A stretch of DNA of 64,000 bases from Sulfitobacter noctilucicola (GCF_000622385.1 NZ_JASD01000008.1:62001-126000), one strand, 5' to 3'. Positions 16,992 through 26,362 are shown, numbered from the stretch's first letter. Made by a program: numbers and translations. Notes: generated by a model from the sequence alone, not told the origin.

Positions 16992-18203
16992 ATGCGCCCT
17001 GCCGTCTTGTTCATCATGCTGACCGTGATGATCGACGCCATGGGCATCGGTCTGATGGTCCCGGTCATGCCCGACCTTATCCGCGAAGTGAATGGCGGCG
17101 GGTTGAGCGATGCAGCACTTTGGGGCGGCGTGCTGGCCACAAGCTTTGCGGTGATGCAGTTCCTCTTCGGCCCTGTGCTGGGCGGTCTGTCGGACCGCTT
17201 TGGCCGCCGACCCGTACTGCTGACCTCACTTGTAGTGATGGGTGCCGATTACATCGTGATGGCGCTGGCTGGTAGCATCTGGTTGCTGCTCGCAGGGCGC
17301 ATTGTTGGCGGCATTACGGCGGCAACGCAGGCCACAGCATCAGCCTACATGGCCGATATCTCCACCCCCGCGGAGCGGACAAAGAATTTCGGACTGGTCG
17401 GAGCCTCCTTCGGGATGGGGTTCGTATTGGGTCCCATCATGGGGGGCTTTCTTGCAGAATACGGCACCCGCGCACCTTTCTGGGCAGCTGCCTGTCTGGC
17501 GTTTGCCAATGTCGCGTTAGGATGGATGGTGTTGAAAGAAACGCTAGATCCCGCCTCTGCCCGTCCGTTCGACTGGCGGCGCGCGAACCCTTTTGGGGCG
17601 GTCAGACATCTTGGCGCATTGCCCGGAGTGCGCCGCCTCCTGACCATCTACTTCCTTTATTTTGTGGCCTTCTCCGTCTACCCATCCGTCTGGGCCTACT
17701 TCGGACAAGAACGGTTTGACTGGAGCCCGTCGGTCATTGGCATGTCGCTGGCATTGTTTGGTGCCACGATGGCGCTGGTGCAGGCGGGGATTATCCGGCT
17801 GGCGATCAACCGTTTCGGAGAACGCGGCACAGTATTTGCAGGCCTTCTCTTTGCGATCAGCACCTACGTAAGCATCGCGTTTATCACGTCCGGTACCATC
17901 ACCCTGATCCTGACACCGCTTGCAGCTCTCGCAGGGGTGATACCGCCAGCCCTGCAGGGAATCATGTCGCAAAGGGTCGCCGACAATGCACAAGGAGAGC
18001 TGCAAGGTGCACTCACTTCAGCGTCGTCACTGGCGATGATCCTCTCTCCGCTAGTGATGACCGCCAGCTTTGCGCAATTCACAAGCCCTACAGCACCCGT
18101 CTATTTCCCCGGTGCACCCTTCGCGATCGCCGCTGCGCTTATGGTCGTGGCACTGGTGGTCTTTGTCAGCAAAAGACCCCTTGCCAGACGCCGCGTCACC
18201 TGA
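16992..18203 (+). CDS. MFS transporter, TetA/TCR-like exporter
   Basis: The 403-residue inner-membrane protein has about 12 hydrophobic segments and MFS motif A between TM2 and TM3 (GGLSDRFGRRPVLL), with an antiporter-type motif in TM5 (GASFGMGFVLGPIMGG). The sequence is closest in style to the TCR/Tet subgroup (MIDAMGIGLMVPVMPDL at TM1). Placement 5 bases after pcaB suggests cotranscription, so it may move an aromatic acid or export a toxic intermediate, but Tet-like proteins are generally drug/H+ antiporters. Resistance should not be assumed. Its stop codon lies in the loop of a perfect hairpin. Confidence 0.85.
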   Translation: MRPAVLFIMLTVMIDAMGIGLMVPVMPDLIREVNGGGLSDAALWGGVLATSFAVMQFLFGPVLGGLSDRFGRRPVLLTSLVVMGADYIVMALAGSIWLLLAGRIVGGITAATQATASAYMADISTPAERTKNFGLVGASFGMGFVLGPIMGGFLAEYGTRAPFWAAACLAFANVALGWMVLKETLDPASARPFDWRRANPFGAVRHLGALPGVRRLLTIYFLYFVAFSVYPSVWAYFGQERFDWSPSVIGMSLALFGATMALVQAGIIRLAINRFGERGTVFAGLLFAISTYVSIAFITSGTITLILTPLAALAGVIPPALQGIMSQRVADNAQGELQGALTSASSLAMILSPLVMTASFAQFTSPTAPVYFPGAPFAIAAALMVVALVVFVSKRPLARRRVT

Positions 18204-18211
18204 CGGCGTCT
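18186..18211 (+). terminator. Hairpin spanning the MFS stop codon
   Basis: AGACGCCG and CGGCGTCT pair perfectly (8 bp) around a 10-base loop that contains the TGA at 18201-18203. There is no U-run. It may be a weak terminator or an mRNA-end structure. Confidence 0.4.
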
Positions 18212-18287
18212 ATGATGCATCTTGACTTGCAAGGCAGCGTTATTGCGTCCAGCCTGCCGCAAACACGCGATTCCTGAAGGACACCAC

Positions 18288-19376
18288 ATGCAGAAGATAA
18301 AAGCCGCCGTCGCCCACGCTTTCGGAGAGCCCTTGGTCGTCGAAGACGTCCAGCTGCGCGCGCCGGAAGGCAGCGAAGTTGAAGTGACACTTGATGCTGT
18401 TGCGATCTGTCATTCCGACATTTCTTTTGCCGGTGGCGCATGGGGCGGATCGCTCCCGGCTGTGTACGGGCATGAAGCTGCAGGTCGTATCTCTGCTACC
18501 GGCGATAACGTGCGTGGCCTTGATGTCGGTGACAGCGTAGTTGTTACATTGATCCGTGCCTGTGGCACCTGCCCATCATGCGCAGGCGGCAAACCGACCG
18601 TTTGCGAAACACCTTACGATGGCGACAAGGGACCGCTGAAAACAGCCGACGGCGGCAAGCTGCATCAAGCTATGGCCTCGGGTGCGTTCGCCGAAAAGGT
18701 GGTCGTAGAGCAGGCCCAGGTGGTTAAAATCAGCGCCGATATTCCCAAGGACGCGGCCTCGCTGATCGCCTGTGGCGTCATCACCGGCGTTGGCGCAGTG
18801 GTGAATGCTGCCGGTCTGCGGGCGGGACAGGACGTGGTTGTTATTGGTGCTGGCGGTGTTGGCCTCAACGCCATTCAAGGGGCACGGATCGCCGGTGCGC
18901 GGCGAATCGTTGCCGTTGATATGAGTCCCGAAAAACTGGAAATTGCGCGCGAATTTGGCGCGACTGACGGTGTTCTGGCAACAGAAAGCAAGCCTTGGCG
19001 GGCCGCCATGAAAGCAATGGGGCGCGGCGCAGACGCTGTCATCGTCACTGTAGGTGCCATTCCGGCCTATGACGTTGCCCCGCGATACCTAGCGGCTGGC
19101 GGCAAGGTCATCATGGTAGGCATGCCTCATTCGGGCGACATGTCGAGCTATGAGCCTGTCATGCTGGCAGCCACCGGTCAGGGCATGGTCGGGTCCAAGA
19201 TGGGTGACGTTGTCATCCAGCGCGACATCCCTTGGATGGTAGACCTTTACCTGCAGGGGCGCCTGAAGCTGGACGAGCTGATTTCAGGCCGATGGACTTT
19301 GGACCAGATCAACGATGCGATTGCCGACACCAAGACAGGTGCCGCGCGGCGCAACGTCATCATGTTCAACCAATAG
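18288..19376 (+). CDS. Zinc-dependent alcohol dehydrogenase (MDR family)
   Basis: The 362-residue cytosolic enzyme is a medium-chain dehydrogenase. Catalytic-zinc ligands are C41 in AICHSD and H62-E63 in GHEAAG; structural-zinc cysteines are C92, C95, C98 and C106. The cofactor motif is GAGGVGLNAIQGA, with VDMS after the second beta strand suggesting NAD. It resembles class III-like alcohol dehydrogenases but lacks enough signature to call formaldehyde dehydrogenase. The ATG at 18288 has AAGGA upstream; longer frames run back into the MFS spacer. It precedes the enolase-superfamily gene by 75 bases on the same strand, hinting at a sugar-acid or polyol route. Confidence 0.88.
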   Translation: MQKIKAAVAHAFGEPLVVEDVQLRAPEGSEVEVTLDAVAICHSDISFAGGAWGGSLPAVYGHEAAGRISATGDNVRGLDVGDSVVVTLIRACGTCPSCAGGKPTVCETPYDGDKGPLKTADGGKLHQAMASGAFAEKVVVEQAQVVKISADIPKDAASLIACGVITGVGAVVNAAGLRAGQDVVVIGAGGVGLNAIQGARIAGARRIVAVDMSPEKLEIAREFGATDGVLATESKPWRAAMKAMGRGADAVIVTVGAIPAYDVAPRYLAAGGKVIMVGMPHSGDMSSYEPVMLAATGQGMVGSKMGDVVIQRDIPWMVDLYLQGRLKLDELISGRWTLDQINDAIADTKTGAARRNVIMFNQ

Positions 19377-19399
19377 GGCGACAGGGATGTCTTCCAGTA

Positions 19400-19429
19400 C
19401 CACCTCACGTAAGGTGGAACGTTGTTCCA
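19400..19429 (+). promoter_or_regulatory. Two overlapping inverted repeats before the enolase-family gene
   Basis: CCACCT-CACGTA-AGGTGG (19400-19417) and TGGAAC-GTT-GTTCCA (19415-19429) are both perfect and share three bases. They fill the 75-base gap between the alcohol dehydrogenase and the enolase-family gene, 22 bases before the latter's ATG. The second has the size of a repressor operator (GntR or LacI style); the first could equally be a hairpin. Confidence 0.4.
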
Positions 19430-19451
19430 TCCCCGCGCGAAAGGGCATCTT

Positions 19452-20684
19452 ATGAAGCTGCAAGATCTCGATATTATCGTCACCGCCCCTCCCGCACCGG
19501 GCTGGGGAGGGCGATATTGGATACTGGTCAAAGTCACGACCGATACGGGCATCACCGGCTGGGGCGAATGCTATGCTGCGTCTGTCGGACCAGAAGCAAT
19601 GCGCGCAGTTATAGAAGACGTATTCGCGCGTCACATGCAGGGCGAGAACCCCGAGAACATCGAAATGATGTTTCGCCGTGCCTACTCAAGCGGCTTTACC
19701 CAACGCCCAGATCTGACCACCATGGGCGCTTTTTCGGGATTAGAGATCGCCTGCTGGGACATCCTTGGAAAAGACCGCGACCGTCCGGTCTATGCCCTAT
19801 TGGGTGGCGTGATGAATGAACGGGTACGTGCCTATACCTACCTGTATCCGCTCGCCCATCATGACGTGAGCGCGTTCTGGACCTCGCCTGAACTCGCCGC
19901 AGAATCCGCCGCCGATTGCGTCGCACGCGGATACACGGCCGTGAAATTCGATCCCGCCGGCCCCTATACCCTGCGCGGTGGCCACATGCCTGCAATGTCG
20001 GACATCAGCCAGTCCGTGGCATTCTGCAAAGCCATCAGAGGCGCTGTTGGTGACAAGGCGGATTTGTTGTTCGGCACACACGGGCAATTCACAACCGCCG
20101 GTGCCATCCGCCTCGGACAGGCGATTGAACCCTATAGCCCGCTGTGGTTCGAAGAGCCGATCCCGCCGGATAATCCAGCTGAAATGGCGAAAGTGGCCGG
20201 CGCCGTGCGCATTCCGGTATCAACGGGTGAGCGCCTGACAACCAAAGCAGAATTTGCACCTATTCTGCGCTCCGGCGCGGCAACAATCCTGCAACCCGCC
20301 TTGGGCCGCGCAGGCGGCATCTGGGAGATGAAGAAAGTCGCCGCGATGGCGGAAGTCTACAATGCGCAGATGGCACCACATCTGTATGCTGGTCCGGTTG
20401 AATGGGCTGCCAACATCCACCTTGGCGTGAGCATTCCCAACCTGCTGATGGCCGAGACGATCGAGACACCGTTTCACGACCAGCTGATAAAAGGCAGCAT
20501 CCGCGTCGAAGATGGATTTGTGCACGCCCCGCAAGCGCCGGGTCTAGGGATCGAGGTAGACGAGACATTGGCCCGCGCACATCCCTACACAGGCAATGGC
20601 CTGCACCTTGAGATGCAGGAAGCGCCTTGCGACTACGTGAATGGCAACGCTTTCGAAGGCGGTGCACCTGCGCCCAAGGACTGA
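19452..20684 (+). CDS. Mandelate racemase/muconate-lactonizing enzyme family (enolase superfamily)
   Basis: The 410-residue protein has the N-terminal capping domain and the C-terminal barrel of the enolase superfamily, whose members abstract a proton alpha to a carboxylate using Mg. E234-E235 in WFEEPIPP and E260 in STGERLTT are metal-ligand candidates. Two usual features differ: the second-strand lysine motif reads VKFDP (164-168) in place of KxK, and the first metal-ligand position reads GTHG (208-211) in place of DxHG. Sugar-acid dehydratase or cycloisomerase is the likely class; the substrate is unknown. AAAGGG precedes the start at 19452. It follows the Zn-ADH and faces the dipeptidase. 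Confidence 0.85.
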   Translation: MKLQDLDIIVTAPPAPGWGGRYWILVKVTTDTGITGWGECYAASVGPEAMRAVIEDVFARHMQGENPENIEMMFRRAYSSGFTQRPDLTTMGAFSGLEIACWDILGKDRDRPVYALLGGVMNERVRAYTYLYPLAHHDVSAFWTSPELAAESAADCVARGYTAVKFDPAGPYTLRGGHMPAMSDISQSVAFCKAIRGAVGDKADLLFGTHGQFTTAGAIRLGQAIEPYSPLWFEEPIPPDNPAEMAKVAGAVRIPVSTGERLTTKAEFAPILRSGAATILQPALGRAGGIWEMKKVAAMAEVYNAQMAPHLYAGPVEWAANIHLGVSIPNLLMAETIETPFHDQLIKGSIRVEDGFVHAPQAPGLGIEVDETLARAHPYTGNGLHLEMQEAPCDYVNGNAFEGGAPAPKD

Positions 20685-20743
20685 AATTCGAATTCTTGAG
20701 TGAGGGGTTTCGCAGAGCGCCGCGTGGAAACGCAGGCTGTGCT

Positions 20744-21775
20744 CTACCCCAACTGTCGGCTCATGAAATCCAGCCAGTTCTCGTGCGCCAGCTTGGCGAT
20801 CAGGGTTTCGCCATACCCGTGACGGCGCATTGCCGCGATCAGTCGTGGAAGATCGCCTGCATGCGCGATGCCTTGCGGCAATGGTGCACCGTCGAAATCG
20901 GACCCCAAGCCCACATGATCCTCCCCGGCAACAGCGATCATATGATCGAGCTGGCGCAAGCAATCTTCAATTCCTGCCTTACCTGTCCGCCAGCCTGCAT
21001 CGCTCAGAAAAACCGTGGCAAAGTTCAGCCCGACCATGCCTCCGGTTTCCTTGACCGCCTGCAATTGCCTGTCAGTCAGGTTACGTGCATTCGGGCAAAC
21101 TGCGTGCGCATTCGAATGGGTGGCAACCATTGGTGCACCAGTTTCCGCGACATCCCAAAAGCCCTTCATCGTCAAATGACTGGTGTCGATGGTGATGCCC
21201 AGCGCCAGACACCGCGTCACAAGACGCTTTCCAAGATCGGTCAATCCCGCGCCGGTATCGCCGTCACTGTCGTGGCGGAATGGCACACCATGGCCAAAGA
21301 TCGTAGGCCGTGACCAGACCAATCCCAATGACCGCATTCCCAAGGCATGGAGCGTCTCTAGCGCCAGCAGGTCAGGTCCGATACAGTCGGCCCCTTCCAG
21401 ATGCAGCAGACACGCAATCGGTGCGTCCATAAAGCTATGGCCAAGCGTCTGCGCATCCGTGCAGATCCGCAGATGCCCTGCCTCCTGTAACGCATGTGCG
21501 ATGCCCGCCTGCCCGATCACCGCTTGAAGTGCCTGTGCTTCATCAAGCATGGCCGGAAGCGGAATTTCCAGATCCGCAACACTAAAGGCGCTAAAATCGA
21601 ATGGCACCCGTGACTGGGGTGCGAACATCGCAAAGAAGCCGCCAGCCAGACCACCCGCACGCGCCTGCACCGCGTTCACATGCCCGATGTCCCTGCCAAA
21701 ATCGCCCACAGGATCGCGACTGCCACACCAAAGGCGACCCAGCGCATCATTATGTCCGTCAAAAACCTGTGTCAT
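20744..21775 (-). CDS. Membrane dipeptidase family (peptidase M19)
   Basis: The 343-residue protein is an amidohydrolase-fold M19 dipeptidase. Zinc ligands are visible: H8-x-D10 in DGHNDAL, the bridging Glu in LHLEGAD, His in IDTSHL and His in ATHSNAHAV, with the active-site Asp in GSDFDG. It has no signal peptide, so it acts in the cytosol, unlike renal dipeptidase. I start it at 21775 (MTQVFDGHNDA), 16 bases after the stop of the E1 gene on the same strand; the two are probably cotranscribed. Substrates in this family include dipeptides, D-amino-acid dipeptides and beta-lactams. Confidence 0.9.
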   Translation of the reverse strand: MTQVFDGHNDALGRLWCGSRDPVGDFGRDIGHVNAVQARAGGLAGGFFAMFAPQSRVPFDFSAFSVADLEIPLPAMLDEAQALQAVIGQAGIAHALQEAGHLRICTDAQTLGHSFMDAPIACLLHLEGADCIGPDLLALETLHALGMRSLGLVWSRPTIFGHGVPFRHDSDGDTGAGLTDLGKRLVTRCLALGITIDTSHLTMKGFWDVAETGAPMVATHSNAHAVCPNARNLTDRQLQAVKETGGMVGLNFATVFLSDAGWRTGKAGIEDCLRQLDHMIAVAGEDHVGLGSDFDGAPLPQGIAHAGDLPRLIAAMRRHGYGETLIAKLAHENWLDFMSRQLG

Positions 21776-21791
21776 GCGTCCATTCCGTTGT

Positions 21792-23969
21792 TCAGCCCAG
21801 CAACCCCTCGACCGCCGCGACGATCCCCTCGCGTGATGGGAGGGTAGCACCATAAGCCGGACCGGTTGCAATAAAGCTGTCCTCTGCTGTCAGTCTGGCA
21901 AACCGGTTGATACCGCCCTCATGCATCATCGCCATCAAGGCTTCAGCCTGCCCTCCGGTATGGCGACATTCATCGACGATCAGGACAGGACGCTCCCCGA
22001 TAGCCGCCAAAAGCGCCTCTTGCGGCAACGGCGCGATCCAGCGCAGATCTATCACGCGCGCCGCTGTGCCCTTCTGTGCCAGATCATGCTGTGCCTGACG
22101 GCTCAGGTAATGACCGTTGCCGTATGTGACGATAGCGACATCCTCTCCGTCACCGTGCACGCCAACCTGTCCCAGCTCCAACCGTTGATCGGGCGACGGA
22201 TAGTGCCGCATCCAGCGGCCATCGCCCGGCTCGATCAGGTCGCGCATGGGATAGAGCGCAATCGGTTCGAGGAAGACAACAACCCGCTGCTCTTCCCGCG
22301 CCAACCGGTGGCATTCACGCAGCATCATCGCTGCGTCTTCTCCGCTGGAAGGACAGGCAATGACCAATCCCGGAATGTCGCGCAACACCGCGATTGAATT
22401 GTCATTGTGAAAATGACCGCCAAAGCCTTTCTGATAGCCCAGCGCAGAGATGCGCACGACCATCGGATTGGTCCATTGCCCGCGACTGAAAAACGGCAGT
22501 GTCGCCGCCTCGCCGCGCAGCTGGTCCTCGGCATTGTGCAGATAGGCTAGAAACTGGATTTCCGGCATTGGCAGGAAACCGTTATGCGCAAGCCCGATGG
22601 CCAGACCCAGAATACTTTGCTCGTCCAGCAGGGTGTCGATGACACGGGCAGGACCGAACCGTCCGTGCAGCTTTTGCGTAACGCCGTAGTTGCCGCCCTT
22701 TCGACCGACATCTTCCCCCATCAGCAACGTAGCGCGATGCCCCAGCATGATATCGTGCAGCGCCCAGTTGATCAGCCGGCTCATCGGCTGCGGCTGGTCC
22801 ATCTGCGTCAGATCGCTGCCGAACACCTCGGCCCGCATTGCATCGCTTGGCCCATTGGTCGCCGTCACGTCGCGGTGCGGCGGGATCAGGCTTTCCATCA
22901 CCTCACCAGCCGTTTTCAGACGCGGGGTCGCCACCATTTCTTCTGCTGCCTGCCTGACGTGTTCAAGCGTCTCGCCATAGACATCAAGCACTTGCTGACC
23001 GGTCATCGCACCGGCGGCCACCAACCCTCGCGCAGAATAGAGCAATGGATCATGCGCCTCATCCGCTTCGACTTCTGCTTTGGGCAGATAGGAGGTCACC
23101 ACATCCGGACCCGCATGACCATAAAGCCGCACCGTGCGCAGGTGCAAAAAGGCCGGCTTGCGATGCTGGCGGACCCAAGCCGCCGCCTGCTCTGCTGCCG
23201 CAACAGCCGCATACATGTCCAACCCGTCCGCTTCGAAATACTTGAGACCAGGACGCATCGACATAGAAGCTTTGACCCAGCCTGTTGGCGTTTTGGTTGA
23301 AATGCCGATCCCGTTGTCTTCGCATACAAACAACAGGGGCAATGGGACGCCCTGTACGGCCGTCCAGCATGCCGCATTGATTGCGCCCTGCGCCGTTGAG
23401 TGATTGAGCGAAGCATCCCCGAACGAACACATCGCAATTCCGTCGCGTGCCAGTACCGCATGTTCAGGCCGGTTGCGCCGTGCCAGAGTGATCGAATGCG
23501 CAGCCCCCACCGCTTTAGGCAAATGGCTTGCGATGGTCGAAGTCTGCGGCGGGATCATCAGCGGCCTACTGCCCAGGACCTTGTGACGCCCGCCGCTGGT
23601 CGGGTCATCTGCGGAACAGGCAAAAGACAACAGCATATCGCGCATCATCCCTGTCTGCTGCGCCTTTTCGGCACGGGCAATCTGGAACGCCGCATCGCGG
23701 TAATGCAGAAACGCAATGTCATCGACACGCAGCACATGCCCTAAAGCCGCCATCCCCTCGTGGCCGGAAGAGCCAATGGTGTAAAACCCCTGCCCCGCCT
23801 TCTGCATCAGCCGGCTTTGCAGATCGAGTGCACGGGACAAGACCTGCGCCTCAAAAAGCGCACTTGCCTGCGCATTGTCCAATACCGACACATCTGTCTC
23901 ACCATCAGGAAAATCACCCGCAGCAACGCGCCGCAGAAAATTTTCGTGTACGATCTGAACCCTATCCAT
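21792..23969 (-). CDS. Fused E1 alpha-beta 2-oxoacid dehydrogenase component
   Basis: The 725-residue protein joins in one chain the alpha and beta subunits of a branched-chain/pyruvate-type E1. The first half has GSSGHEGMAALGHVLR and the thiamine-diphosphate motif FGDASLNHST...NGIGIS (about 195-240). The second half (from about 390) has LMGEDVGRKGGNYGVT, a beta-subunit transketolase pyrimidine domain, and a C-terminal domain with VDECRHTGG. AGGAG precedes the start at 23969. No E2 or E3 gene is in the window. Branched-chain 2-oxoacid, acetoin or pyruvate type cannot be decided. It is upstream of the dipeptidase on the same strand. Confidence 0.88.
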   Translation of the reverse strand: MDRVQIVHENFLRRVAAGDFPDGETDVSVLDNAQASALFEAQVLSRALDLQSRLMQKAGQGFYTIGSSGHEGMAALGHVLRVDDIAFLHYRDAAFQIARAEKAQQTGMMRDMLLSFACSADDPTSGGRHKVLGSRPLMIPPQTSTIASHLPKAVGAAHSITLARRNRPEHAVLARDGIAMCSFGDASLNHSTAQGAINAACWTAVQGVPLPLLFVCEDNGIGISTKTPTGWVKASMSMRPGLKYFEADGLDMYAAVAAAEQAAAWVRQHRKPAFLHLRTVRLYGHAGPDVVTSYLPKAEVEADEAHDPLLYSARGLVAAGAMTGQQVLDVYGETLEHVRQAAEEMVATPRLKTAGEVMESLIPPHRDVTATNGPSDAMRAEVFGSDLTQMDQPQPMSRLINWALHDIMLGHRATLLMGEDVGRKGGNYGVTQKLHGRFGPARVIDTLLDEQSILGLAIGLAHNGFLPMPEIQFLAYLHNAEDQLRGEAATLPFFSRGQWTNPMVVRISALGYQKGFGGHFHNDNSIAVLRDIPGLVIACPSSGEDAAMMLRECHRLAREEQRVVVFLEPIALYPMRDLIEPGDGRWMRHYPSPDQRLELGQVGVHGDGEDVAIVTYGNGHYLSRQAQHDLAQKGTAARVIDLRWIAPLPQEALLAAIGERPVLIVDECRHTGGQAEALMAMMHEGGINRFARLTAEDSFIATGPAYGATLPSREGIVAAVEGLLG

Positions 23970-24042
23970 GTACCGACTCCTCAAACGCGAGGGGGTCGCA
24001 CTTGCGTGCAACCCCCAACTTTACTTGGCTCTTAAACTCATA

Positions 24043-24056
24043 TCGCGCTTGCGCGA
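24043..24056. repeat. Short inverted repeat upstream of the E1 gene
   Basis: TCGCGC-TT-GCGCGA is perfect. It lies 74 bases upstream of the E1 start and 94 bases after the gcdH stop, both on the minus strand, in a 180-base spacer. It may be an operator for the E1-dipeptidase unit or chance in GC-rich DNA. Confidence 0.25.
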
Positions 24057-24149
24057 CAACAACATCAAACAAATTCCGGCACGTTCCGGTCAAAGCCCAT
24101 ATTCGCAAATATACGCTTTGGCATGAACGGTTACGCACCTGACCCTGTC

Positions 24150-25373
24150 TTAGAAAAACGCCTGCAGGCCGGTTTGTGCACGCCCTAGGATCAATGCGTG
24201 CACGTCATGCGTCCCCTCGTATGTGTTCACCGTCTCAAGGTTCATCATGTGACGGATCACTTGGAATTCACCGGAAATCCCGTTGCCGCCGTGCATATCA
24301 CGTGCGTTGCGGGCCACATCCAGCGCCTTACCGCAGTTGTTGCGCTTGACGATCGACACCATTTCCGGCGCGGCATTCGCCTGATCCATCAGACGCCCCA
24401 CCTGCAAGGATCCTTGCAGGCCCAGCGAAATCTCGGTCATCATGTCGGCCAGCTTCTTCTGGAAAAGCTGTGTCTGCGCCAACGGCTTGCCGAATTGTTT
24501 GCGATCCAGACCGTATTGACGTGCCGCGTGCCAGCAGAACTCGGCAGCACCCATCGCACCCCAGGAAATACCATAGCGCGCGCGGTTCAGGCAGCCGAAC
24601 GGACCTTTCAAACCGGACACATGCGGCAGCAAAGCTTCTTCGCTTACTTCCACACCGTCCATGACGATCTCACCGGTAATCGACGCACGCAGGGACAGCT
24701 TGTTGCCCACTTTCGGCGCGCTCAGCCCCTTCATGCCTTTTTCCAGAACGAAGCCGCGGATTTTGCCGCCATGCTCTTCGGATTTAGCCCAAACCACGAA
24801 CACATCCGCAATCGGCGCGTTCGAGATCCACATTTTGGAGCCAGTCAGCTTGTAGCCGTTGGCCGTTTTCACGGCCCGCGTCTTCATGCCAGCCGGGTCA
24901 GAGCCCGCGTCGGGCTCGGTCAGGCCAAAACATCCGATCCATTCGCCAGAGCAAAGCTTGGGCAGGTATTTCTTGCGCTGCGCTTCTGATCCGTAAGCAT
25001 AGATCGGATACATTACGAGGCTTGCCTGCACGGACATCATGGAGCGGTATCCGCTGTCCACACGCTCGACCTCGCGGGCGACCAGCCCGTACGAAACATA
25101 ATTGCCGCCCAGCCCGCCGTATTCTTCGGGAATGGTAACCCCCAACAGGCCCATGTCGCCCATTTCCTTAAAGATGCCTTCGTCCGTGGTCTCATTGGCA
25201 AAGGCGTCGATGACGCGAGGTTGCAGCTTTTCCTGCGCATAGGCGTGTGCACTATCGCGGATCATACGCTCGTCTTCGGTCAACTGGCTGTCCAGGCGGA
25301 AGGGGTCGGACCAGTCAAAAGTACCCAGATCAGGGGCGTCCTTGGCACGCAGGATGGGGGCTTCGGCATTCAT
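24150..25373 (-). CDS. gcdH: Glutaryl-CoA dehydrogenase GcdH
   Basis: GcdH oxidatively decarboxylates glutaryl-CoA to crotonyl-CoA, passing electrons to ETF, in lysine, tryptophan and glutarate breakdown. The 407-residue flavoprotein aligns residue by residue with known GcdH over [14 protein letters not shown] (Arg for the glutaryl carboxylate), [27 protein letters not shown] and [17 protein letters not shown]386 in NTYEGTHD is the catalytic base. AAAGGA precedes the start at 25373. It is divergent from a LysR regulator with an 83-base gap, the usual arrangement for a dedicated activator of gcdH. Confidence 0.95.
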   Translation of the reverse strand: MNAEAPILRAKDAPDLGTFDWSDPFRLDSQLTEDERMIRDSAHAYAQEKLQPRVIDAFANETTDEGIFKEMGDMGLLGVTIPEEYGGLGGNYVSYGLVAREVERVDSGYRSMMSVQASLVMYPIYAYGSEAQRKKYLPKLCSGEWIGCFGLTEPDAGSDPAGMKTRAVKTANGYKLTGSKMWISNAPIADVFVVWAKSEEHGGKIRGFVLEKGMKGLSAPKVGNKLSLRASITGEIVMDGVEVSEEALLPHVSGLKGPFGCLNRARYGISWGAMGAAEFCWHAARQYGLDRKQFGKPLAQTQLFQKKLADMMTEISLGLQGSLQVGRLMDQANAAPEMVSIVKRNNCGKALDVARNARDMHGGNGISGEFQVIRHMMNLETVNTYEGTHDVHALILGRAQTGLQAFF

Positions 25374-25456
25374 GGCAGTTCCTTTCAAAGCGTCTCGTTT
25401 TGCCATCTTATTGCAAATTCCGGCACAAAAGACTATCGCTGCTTTCTTCTGAACCT

Positions 25457-26362
25457 ATGAGAAAAAGTCATATGATAGCCCCGCGCCGCTTTCTGCCTTC
25501 GATCTCTGCCCTGCTCGCCTTTGAAGCCGTGGCACGTCTGGGCAGCGCTACAGCAGCGGCTGCAGAGTTGTCGCTGACCCAAAGCGCGATCAGCCGCCAG
25601 CTCAAGACCCTCGAAGAACAACTGGGCGTGACGCTGATTGCCCGTCAGGGGCGGCAGTTAACATTGACCGAAGCGGGGCGTGCGTATGTGGGTAAGGTGC
25701 GCGATATCCTTAATTCCCTGGCGCAAGCCTCAGTCTCGGCCCGCACCAGCCCGTCAGTTGGCACACTCAACCTCGCCATACTACCTGCCTTCGGCATGCA
25801 CTGGCTGGCCCCGCGACTTCGGGATTTTGCGCAGACCCACCCTGAAGTTACCGTAAACCTCAGCACACGGTTAAAGCCTTTCGCCATCGCGGACAGTCCT
25901 TTTGATGCGGCCATTCATTTTGGTCACGAGGACTGGCCCGGCGTGCGCTACCTGCCCCTGATGCCTGAAACGGTGGTGCCGGTATGCGCGCCCGACCTTC
26001 TGCCCCATCCGCTGAAGAACCCCGCAGGCATGCTGGACCATCCACTCTTGCATCTTGAGACACGGCCCAAAGGTTGGTCACGCTGGCTGGCCGCATTGGA
26101 GGTCGAGGCAGAGCCACCCGTTGGTATGGTTTTCGATCAGTTTTCTACGATGGCGCAGGCAGCGATCCACGGTCTGGGTGTCGCACTGCTTCCGACGTTC
26201 TTTGCCGATCCCTACCTCAAGGATCGGCAATTGGTGCTCGCCTCTGCCCAGACAACACAAAGTATAGGCAGCTATTTTCTGGTCTGGCCCGACGCCCGCG
26301 AGGAAGGCCCTGCACTGACCGCTTTCCGCACGTGGTTGGCCACACAAACAAATGACGCATAG
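25457..26362 (+). CDS. LysR-type regulator, probably of gcdH
   Basis: The 301-residue protein has the LysR winged helix at the N-terminus (LPSISALLAFEAVARLGSAT through LTQSAISRQLKTLEEQLGV, LTEAG) and a periplasmic-binding-like effector domain with PAFGMHWLAPRLRDF, similar to the GcvA subgroup. I start it at 25457; an ATG at 25472 in frame is possible. Divergence from gcdH with both promoters in 83 bases suggests it activates gcdH in response to glutarate or glutaryl-CoA. That role is inferred from position and from LysR-gcdH pairs in other proteobacteria. Confidence 0.88.
   Translation: MRKSHMIAPRRFLPSISALLAFEAVARLGSATAAAAELSLTQSAISRQLKTLEEQLGVTLIARQGRQLTLTEAGRAYVGKVRDILNSLAQASVSARTSPSVGTLNLAILPAFGMHWLAPRLRDFAQTHPEVTVNLSTRLKPFAIADSPFDAAIHFGHEDWPGVRYLPLMPETVVPVCAPDLLPHPLKNPAGMLDHPLLHLETRPKGWSRWLAALEVEAEPPVGMVFDQFSTMAQAAIHGLGVALLPTFFADPYLKDRQLVLASAQTTQSIGSYFLVWPDAREEGPALTAFRTWLATQTNDA

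Noticed and set aside
16992..18203. Tetracycline-resistance determinant
   Set aside because: The TetA-like subgroup is broad, no tetR is adjacent, and the pca context argues for metabolite transport.
20685..20743. GAATTC-rich short palindrome between convergent genes
   Set aside because: Short, common sequence without a stable hairpin or conserved feature.
22584..23300. A 238-codon plus-strand open frame
   Set aside because: It is antisense to the fused E1 dehydrogenase and has no ribosome site or recognisable domain.
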